Source: Desulfobacterales bacterium
GTDB lineage: Bacteria > Desulfobacterota > Desulfobacteria > Desulfobacterales > SpSt-501
Assembly (NCBI GenBank): GCA_025454275.1
Contig: JALOOS010000028.1
Location: 1-10,160 of the forward strand
Reading direction: 5' to 3'
DNA length: 10,160 nucleotides
The notes beneath the pieces are model-generated. The model searched no databases and was not told the origin of the DNA. It saw only the letters and a list, made by a program, of their open reading frames with translations. The translations under genes were made by a program, and so were the position numbers. Shown here in pieces: positions 5,664 through 10,160 of the stretch. Every line of letters begins with the position of its first letter. The stretch's first letter is position 1.

Positions 5664-6740
5664 CTAAAAGGAGCGCCGGAGCAGTTGCAGCGCCAGGGCC
5701 AGTATGACGGCGACCGGGAGCAGGGTGGTGACGAGCGGCGGAATATCGTAAAGCAGGCCGAGATGGCCGATCAGCTGGGTGGAGAGCTGGAAGGCGACGG
5801 CTGTAACGACTCCCGCAAAGACCCTCTGCCCGGCCGAGCGCATGCGGGTCGAACCGAAGACAAAGCTCAGGGAGAGGAGCACCATGGCCCCGGTTGTCGC
5901 CGGCAGAAAAATCTTCTGCCAGAAGGCCAGGGCATAGGACTTGACGTTCTGACCCCGCTCCTGCAGGGTTCGGATGTAGCTCCACAGCTCCGACAGGGAG
6001 AGGCTCTCGGCCGGCAGCTGCAGCACGCTGACCTGGCCGGGAGACAGAAACGCCGGCAGCCGGTAGTCGGCGAGCCTCTCCACGGTCACGGCCTCGCCGC
6101 GGAAGGTTCGCGACAGCGCCTCCGGCAGCCGCCAGTCATTGCCCGCCTCGATCTCCGCCAGCGGCGCGTAGAGGAACTGATCCAGCCGGCCGGCTGGATC
6201 CAGCCGGTAGACCTCGATGTCATGTGCCCGCCGGTCCGCCTGGATCCGTCCGACGTAAACCAGCATACTGCCGTAGCGCGCCCAGAAGCCCGTTTTCGTC
6301 ATCATCACCTCTTTGCCGTAGATCGCCTTCGACCGCCTGAAGCGCGCTTCCTGTTCCAGCGGGGGGGCAATGAATTCCGAGACCAGGAAGACCAGCATCA
6401 TGATCAGCACACTCGTCGCCAGCACCGACACGGCGATGCGCTGAACGGACATCCCGGCCGCCTGCATCGCGGTCAGCTCCTGGTGATCGGCCAGCAGTCC
6501 CAGGGCCAGGATGCTGCCCAACAGTGCCGCCAGGGGGATCAGATCGGCCGCCCGTTTGGGAAGGGTCAGCCCCACGTGGATGAAGGCGTCCGCGATCCGG
6601 AAATCGCCCTTGCCGACATCGTTCAGTTGAACCAGAATCTCGATGAGGCTGAAAAGCACCAGGAGGACCGAGAGCACCAGCAGAAAGCCCATCAACGTCG
6701 AGCGGCCCAGGTAGCGGTCGACCACCTTCACCTGCTCCAT
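5664..6740 (-). CDS. lptG: LPS export system permease LptG
   Basis: A 358-residue inner-membrane protein of the LptF/LptG family. Membrane segments cover about 15-37, 58-83 and 101-122. A large periplasmic beta-jellyroll domain follows, then three C-terminal membrane segments starting near KIFLPATTGAMVLLSL. The LLADHQELTAMQAAGM block (82-97) is the conserved cytoplasmic coupling region that contacts the LptB ATPase. With LptF and LptB it pulls lipopolysaccharide out of the inner membrane and hands it to LptC/LptA. The start ATG (6740-6738) overlaps the lptF stop by one base (TGATG), a sign of translational coupling. The frame is open further upstream to 7016, but that part is antisense-free overlap with lptF and has no family similarity. 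It is assigned as LptG rather than LptF by position and by its C-terminal block. Confidence 0.93.
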   Translation of the reverse strand: MEQVKVVDRYLGRSTLMGFLLVLSVLLVLFSLIEILVQLNDVGKGDFRIADAFIHVGLTLPKRAADLIPLAALLGSILALGLLADHQELTAMQAAGMSVQRIAVSVLATSVLIMMLVFLVSEFIAPPLEQEARFRRSKAIYGKEVMMTKTGFWARYGSMLVYVGRIQADRRAHDIEVYRLDPAGRLDQFLYAPLAEIEAGNDWRLPEALSRTFRGEAVTVERLADYRLPAFLSPGQVSVLQLPAESLSLSELWSYIRTLQERGQNVKSYALAFWQKIFLPATTGAMVLLSLSFVFGSTRMRSAGQRVFAGVVTAVAFQLSTQLIGHLGLLYDIPPLVTTLLPVAVILALALQLLRRSF

Positions 6741-7816
6741 CAGCGGGGCCTCCGCCAAAACACCTCGCCGGTTTTCCACAACAGCACCGCCGCCAGCAGC
6801 GCGAGCAGGAGCGGCACCCACCATATCCCCATCACCGGCGGAACGAGACCTTTTTCGACCCAGGTCTTGGCGATCACGAACAACTGGTAATAGAAGGCGA
6901 AAATGAGAACGGCGAGCCCGAGGTTGGCGTACTTGCCCTTGCGGGGGTCGCTGCGGCTCAGGGGCACCCCCAGCATCGCCAGGAGCAGGGTGGAGAGGGG
7001 CGTGGACAGCCGCCACTGCAGCTCGGCGATGTCTTCCAGCCTGGGGGAGCCGAGAAGCCGCTCGGTCGCCACCGCCTTGCGCCGATGGCGATCACCGGAG
7101 GGGGATTCCACCGGCAGGGGGTATTCGGCGCGTTCGAAGCGGGTGACCCTTCCGCCTCCGCCGTCGCTGGAAAACTGGTGGAAGGTCCCGTCGCGGAACA
7201 CCAGGCTGCGGCGCCCGCCCCGCTCCGCCTGCACCTGGGTCATCCCGCCGGCGGTGATCACCTGGCGCTGGTTGCCGTCGGCCAGGCGGATGAATACCTG
7301 GTCGGCGCCCTCGCCCCCCTCACCCACCCGGTCGGCGAAGAAGACCAACCGTCCGGAATCCATCACCAGAAAATGATCCGAGACCAGGCGTGAGATATCG
7401 AATTCGTTTTTGGCCTGATCCAGGATGCGGTAGATCTGCTCATAGGCGGCCGGGCGGATGAGCAGCGAGGCCCCTGCTGCGGCCAGGGCCAGGGGCAGCG
7501 CCAGGGCGATGACCGGCTTCAGCACCCCCCCCATTCCCACGCCGCAGGAGGCAAAGGCCGTCATCTCCGAGTCCTTGTAAAGCCGGCCCAGGGCGATCAC
7601 GACCGAGAGGTAGAACGTCGTGGGCAGAAGCACCTCGAGCGCCATCCCGATCTTCAACAGAATCAGCAGGCCGACGGTCGCCGGCGGCAGGGCGCCGACC
7701 ACGGCCTCGGCCAGGTAGGTGACGGCGGTGTAGCTGGCGAAGATGGCGATCAGCACGAACAGGATGGCGGCGGTGGGTTTGATGATTTCGGTAATGATGT
7801 AGCGCTGCAGTATCAT
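6740..7816 (-). CDS. lptF: LPS export system permease LptF
   Basis: A 358-residue inner-membrane protein that pairs with LptG in the LptB2FG exporter. It starts with the family-typical MILQRYIITEI. Membrane segments lie at about 14-36, 47-76 and 98-121. The coupling block GRLYKDSEMTAFASCGVG (77-94) faces the ATPase. A periplasmic beta-jellyroll (about 125-270) and three C-terminal membrane segments from LSTPLSTLLLAMLGVPLSR onward complete the family layout. The length equals that of lptG next door and is normal for the family. It starts 20 nt after the stop of the nucleotidyltransferase gene, with only a weak GGA ribosome site 7 nt upstream, so coupling to the upstream gene is likely. LptB, LptA and LptC are not in this window. 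Confidence 0.93.
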   Translation of the reverse strand: MILQRYIITEIIKPTAAILFVLIAIFASYTAVTYLAEAVVGALPPATVGLLILLKIGMALEVLLPTTFYLSVVIALGRLYKDSEMTAFASCGVGMGGVLKPVIALALPLALAAAGASLLIRPAAYEQIYRILDQAKNEFDISRLVSDHFLVMDSGRLVFFADRVGEGGEGADQVFIRLADGNQRQVITAGGMTQVQAERGGRRSLVFRDGTFHQFSSDGGGGRVTRFERAEYPLPVESPSGDRHRRKAVATERLLGSPRLEDIAELQWRLSTPLSTLLLAMLGVPLSRSDPRKGKYANLGLAVLIFAFYYQLFVIAKTWVEKGLVPPVMGIWWVPLLLALLAAVLLWKTGEVFWRRPR

Positions 7817-7836
7817 ACGAGTCCATCACGGTTGGC

Positions 7837-8643
7837 TCACTGACGGGTTCGGGAGGCAATGGCCTGGGCAAAGCGCCAGTCCGCCACGGAATCGACATCC
7901 ACTGCCGCCTCGGGGGAGGGCAGGATGACCGCCCCGGCCCGCACGCCCATGCGCCGGGAGATGAGACGCAGGGCGTCCTTCAGGGAGAGGAGGCCCAGAA
8001 CGTAGCGCAGGGCGGTGAGCCAGCCGAGCTCCCCGATCATTTTCAGCGGGTGTTTGCGCTGATGCTCCACCCGGCGCCATACGTCGGCCGCCACGCGGCC
8101 GCGGGCGGTCAGAAATGCGTACAGGTTGCAGCCGCAGTAAGGGCCGTCCCGGAAGCGCGTGCGGGTGCGCCGCATCCCCGGATAGCGGGCAATGACGGCG
8201 GCGTAGGATGCCAGTCCGGCGACCACATCGCAGTCGGCGGCTTTGGCCTGCCGACAGAAGTCGTCGACGACCGGGGCACTCAACAGGGCGTGGTCGGCCG
8301 TCGTCAACACCACCATGGAATCCGCCGGCACGCATTTCAATGCCGAGAGCGCACTGCTGCTGGGGGTCGCTTCATGCGGCACCCAGCGCACGGCGCCGGA
8401 GTCGATCGCCGCCCGCAGCTCCGGCACGGTGTCGATCATCTCGGCCGGCGGACCGCAGAGAATGCGGTCGGCGACCTCCTCCGCCCGGTCGAGCGCATCG
8501 AGAACTCGCAACACCATGGGGCGTCCGGCCACCGGCGCCAGGGCTTTGCAAGGCACGCCTGCCGCCGTTGCGACCGGGTCGGCCGCGGAGCGGTCGGCCG
8601 CCAGCACAACGGCGGAAAAAAAACTTGTGGAATGTGTTGCCAT
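7837..8643 (-). CDS. MobA-like NTP transferase with divergent nucleotide loop
   Basis: A 268-residue cytoplasmic protein with the Rossmann-like nucleotidyltransferase fold. The first strand AVVLAADR (11-18) is followed by a loop ending in K33-A-L-A-P-V-A-G-R-P-M (33-43). This resembles sugar-nucleotide and MobA-type enzymes, but the usual glycine-rich AAGxGxRM signature is replaced by AADRSAADPVATAAG. The TTADHALLS strand-loop (114-122) carries D117 in the expected metal-binding position, and GCNLYAF (171-177) matches a family strand. Such enzymes couple NTP to a sugar phosphate, a lipid headgroup or a cofactor; the substrate here is not known. ATG 8643 is chosen because the fold begins 10 residues later. 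A GTG at 8730 would add a Arg/Ala-rich stretch without fold content. No good ribosome site precedes either. It leads an operon with lptF and lptG. Confidence 0.78.
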   Translation of the reverse strand: MATHSTSFFSAVVLAADRSAADPVATAAGVPCKALAPVAGRPMVLRVLDALDRAEEVADRILCGPPAEMIDTVPELRAAIDSGAVRWVPHEATPSSSALSALKCVPADSMVVLTTADHALLSAPVVDDFCRQAKAADCDVVAGLASYAAVIARYPGMRRTRTRFRDGPYCGCNLYAFLTARGRVAADVWRRVEHQRKHPLKMIGELGWLTALRYVLGLLSLKDALRLISRRMGVRAGAVILPSPEAAVDVDSVADWRFAQAIASRTRQ

Positions 8644-9243
8644 AATGTAGAGAGTTTGCCTCACAGCGGCGGCAGCCGGCCTGTCTGTCCAGTACCGGCG
8701 ATCCTGCCGGGCGGCCGCCCGCCGCTCCACCTATATTTAAGGATGGCGCGTCCGTGCCCGGCACCCCGATGGCGCGGCCCGGAGGCCTGCAGGTGCCTTG
8801 ATGCAACAGTCGGTAAGCCTACGGTTTTCCGGATCGATTTTCAAGTCGTTTTTGGGATTTTGGAGTCAACCCTTGCTTTTCCAAAAAACATGGATTATTA
8901 GGATGTCGCAATTTCCGGGTTAGCGTTTTGGGAGTTTATGGGATATGATTATAACCTTGAGAACAGTTGATTGCGGATTATTTGACATTGCCAGACGAAT
9001 GGGATAAACCTATTCAAATTTAGAAAGTTGTTTCCGTACACGGTGGAGGAATCGGTGGAGCGTGGATGCGGCGCAGTGGATGGCCGGGCTGGAGCCGGAG
9101 ATAGCCGGTTGATCATCCTGGCGTCATCCGGGGATGAACGGCAGCGGTTATCCATGGGCTCGCATCCGCACCGCTGATGGGCGGAACTCGGAAGCGCTGG
9201 TTCTCCAAACCTGCACAGAAACTGAAGAGGACGATGGAACACT
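8644..9243. other. 600-bp gene-free divergent interval with an AT-rich core
   Basis: No credible gene is seen between the nucleotidyltransferase and the acyl-AMP ligase. Near the left gene are a perfect 12-bp palindrome (GGGCGGCCGCCC, 8709-8720), a CCGGC/GCCGG hairpin (8695-8710) and an AT box TATATTTAA (8732-8740) that could serve as a minus-strand -10 region. From about 8820 to 9040 the GC content falls to around 40%, for example 22 of 60 bases in 8941-9000. TTGACA (8982-8987) is a consensus -35 box facing the ligase, but the base string 17 nt later (TAAACC, 9005-9010) is a poor -10. The stretch 9050-9190 is again GC-rich with repeated GGATG words and no clear structure. Confidence 0.5.
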
Positions 9244-10160
9244 ATGGAGGCGACACCGACCGAACATAAATTGCCACTGAGGCCCGGCGACTTTTCATCG
9301 CTGTCGGAAGCCCTGGATTATGCTGCACGCGGTCAGACCGGAGCCAACTTTTACAACGGCAAGGGGCAGCTCGAGGCGGTGCTCCCCTACTCCGTCCTGC
9401 GGGACGAAGCCGCGCAGATCGCCTCCCGACTGGCCGGGATGAACCTGCCCCGGGGCTCCCGGGTCGCCCTGGTGGCGGAGACCTGCCCGGACTTTTTACG
9501 CTATTTTTACGGCTGCCAGTATGCCGGCATGGTCCCCGTGCCGCTGCCGGCCTCGATCCACTTGGGCGGCCATAAGTCCTATGTCGCCCAGCTGCGCCGT
9601 CTCCTGCTCAACTGCCGGGCCGAGGTGGCCGTCGCACCGCCCATGTTTCTCTCTTTTTTGACCGAAGCGGCCGAGGGGCTGCCCCTGGCATTCACCGGCA
9701 CCCCCGAACAGTTTGCCGAGCTGCCATCGGCCCGGGGGTCGATCCGGCCTTCGGGTCCGGAGGAGCTGGCCTATTTGCAATACACCTCCGGCAGCACCCG
9801 TTTCCCCCGCGGCGTCATGATCACCCAGCGGACCGTGATGAACAACCTCGCCAGCATCATCCGGAACGGGGTTCGGGTGCGTCCCGACGACCGGAGCATG
9901 TCCTGGCTGCCATATTATCACGACATGGGGCTGGTCGGACTGGTCCTCTCGCCCATGGCCTCCCAGGTCACGGTCGACTACCTCAAGACCCGGGACTTCG
10001 GCATGCGGCCGCGCCTGTGGCTGTCGCTGATCTCCCAAAACCATGCGACCGTCTCCTTCGGGCCGCCCTTCGGCTACGAGCTCTGTGCACAGCGCCTGAG
10101 GGAAGAGACCGCCGACAAATTCGATCTGAGCTCCTGGCGCCTGGCCGGCGTGGGGGCGGA
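9244..10160 (+). CDS. Fatty-acyl-AMP ligase (FAAL)-type adenylate-forming enzyme, N-terminal part
   Basis: 305 residues are visible before the right edge, about half of a typical enzyme. The adenylation core is clear: LPYSVLRDEAAQIASRL with GSRVALV (71-77), YAGMVPVPLP (93-102), the phosphate loop TSGSTRFPRGV (181-191), WLPYYHDMGLVG (221-232) and SFGPPFGYELC (271-281). The WLPxYHDMGL block and the PPFGYELC form of the next motif are typical of FAALs, which convert a fatty acid and ATP to acyl-AMP and load it onto an acyl carrier protein. The loop has Arg where most members have Lys (PRG for PKG). The FAAL-specific insertion and C-terminal domain are off the window, so a CoA ligase is not fully excluded. 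ATG 9244 is the first start after an in-frame TGA at 9223. AGAGG lies 13 nt upstream, which is a long spacing. Confidence 0.85.
   Translation, partial: MEATPTEHKLPLRPGDFSSLSEALDYAARGQTGANFYNGKGQLEAVLPYSVLRDEAAQIASRLAGMNLPRGSRVALVAETCPDFLRYFYGCQYAGMVPVPLPASIHLGGHKSYVAQLRRLLLNCRAEVAVAPPMFLSFLTEAAEGLPLAFTGTPEQFAELPSARGSIRPSGPEELAYLQYTSGSTRFPRGVMITQRTVMNNLASIIRNGVRVRPDDRSMSWLPYYHDMGLVGLVLSPMASQVTVDYLKTRDFGMRPRLWLSLISQNHATVSFGPPFGYELCAQRLREETADKFDLSSWRLAGVGA

Noticed and set aside
5685..6890. Plus-strand open frame of 401 codons opposite lptG and the end of lptF
   Set aside because: It is very rich in Gln, Arg and His, with no domain, and is fully antisense to two clear membrane permease genes.
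6741..7016. N-terminal extension of lptG
   Set aside because: The added 92 codons lie inside lptF in another frame. The TGATG junction at 6738-6742 gives a natural coupled start.
8644..8730. GTG start at 8730 for the nucleotidyltransferase
   Set aside because: The extra residues are Arg/Ala-rich without a fold role, no ribosome site precedes the GTG, and the region looks like a structured leader.
8949..9242. Minus-strand open frame of 97 codons in the AT-rich gap
   Set aside because: No ribosome site, no recognisable domain and a mixed composition that changes halfway along with the local GC content.
9234..9269. Eleven-codon upstream ORF overlapping the FAAL start
   Set aside because: ATG 9234 has AGAGG only 3 nt upstream and a quick stop. 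It could be a translated leader, but there is no further support.

Overview
This window is GC-rich, roughly two thirds by eye, and is packed with genes of the Gram-negative cell envelope. The LptF/LptG lipopolysaccharide exporter subunits, an LpxL/HtrB-type acyltransferase, a lipoprotein and a PilZ protein point to a diderm bacterium. The overall look suggests a deltaproteobacterial (Desulfobacterota-like) genome, but that is an inference and not a marker-based assignment.

Layout. At 1-180 is the C-terminal tail of a ThiF/MoeB/HesA-family adenylyltransferase. A small lipoprotein (285-902, +) and a PilZ-domain protein (972-1523, +) follow. Two tightly coupled minus-strand genes then run toward the PilZ gene: a diacylglycerol kinase-family lipid kinase (3492-2512) and a protein resembling the mitochondrial CDP-diacylglycerol synthase Tam41 (2509-1553). 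A divergent gene, a calcineurin-like metallophosphoesterase (3609-4490, +), shares a 116-bp control region with them. That region has overlapping divergent promoter-like elements and an operator-like inverted repeat. After the phosphoesterase lies a compact inverted-repeat element (4489-4643), then an LpxL/HtrB-family acyltransferase (4665-5594, +). Convergent to it is a minus-strand operon: an unusual MobA-like nucleotidyltransferase (8643-7837), lptF (7816-6740) and lptG (6740-5664). A 600-bp gene-free interval with a marked drop in GC separates this operon from a fatty-acyl-AMP ligase-type gene (9244 onward, +), which runs off the right edge.

How the genes may work together. The kinase would make phosphatidic acid from diacylglycerol, and the Tam41-like enzyme would activate it with CTP to CDP-diacylglycerol. 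The phosphoesterase could remove a phosphate from a lipid or headgroup intermediate, and the acyltransferase could acylate a lipid acceptor. LptF and LptG belong to the machine that extracts lipopolysaccharide from the inner membrane. The fatty-acyl-AMP ligase may open a separate lipid or lipopeptide module. The most unusual content is the kinase plus Tam41-like pair, a eukaryote-type route to CDP-diacylglycerol in a bacterium, and the structured inverted-repeat element at 4489-4643. No tRNA, rRNA, CRISPR array or transposase gene was seen.
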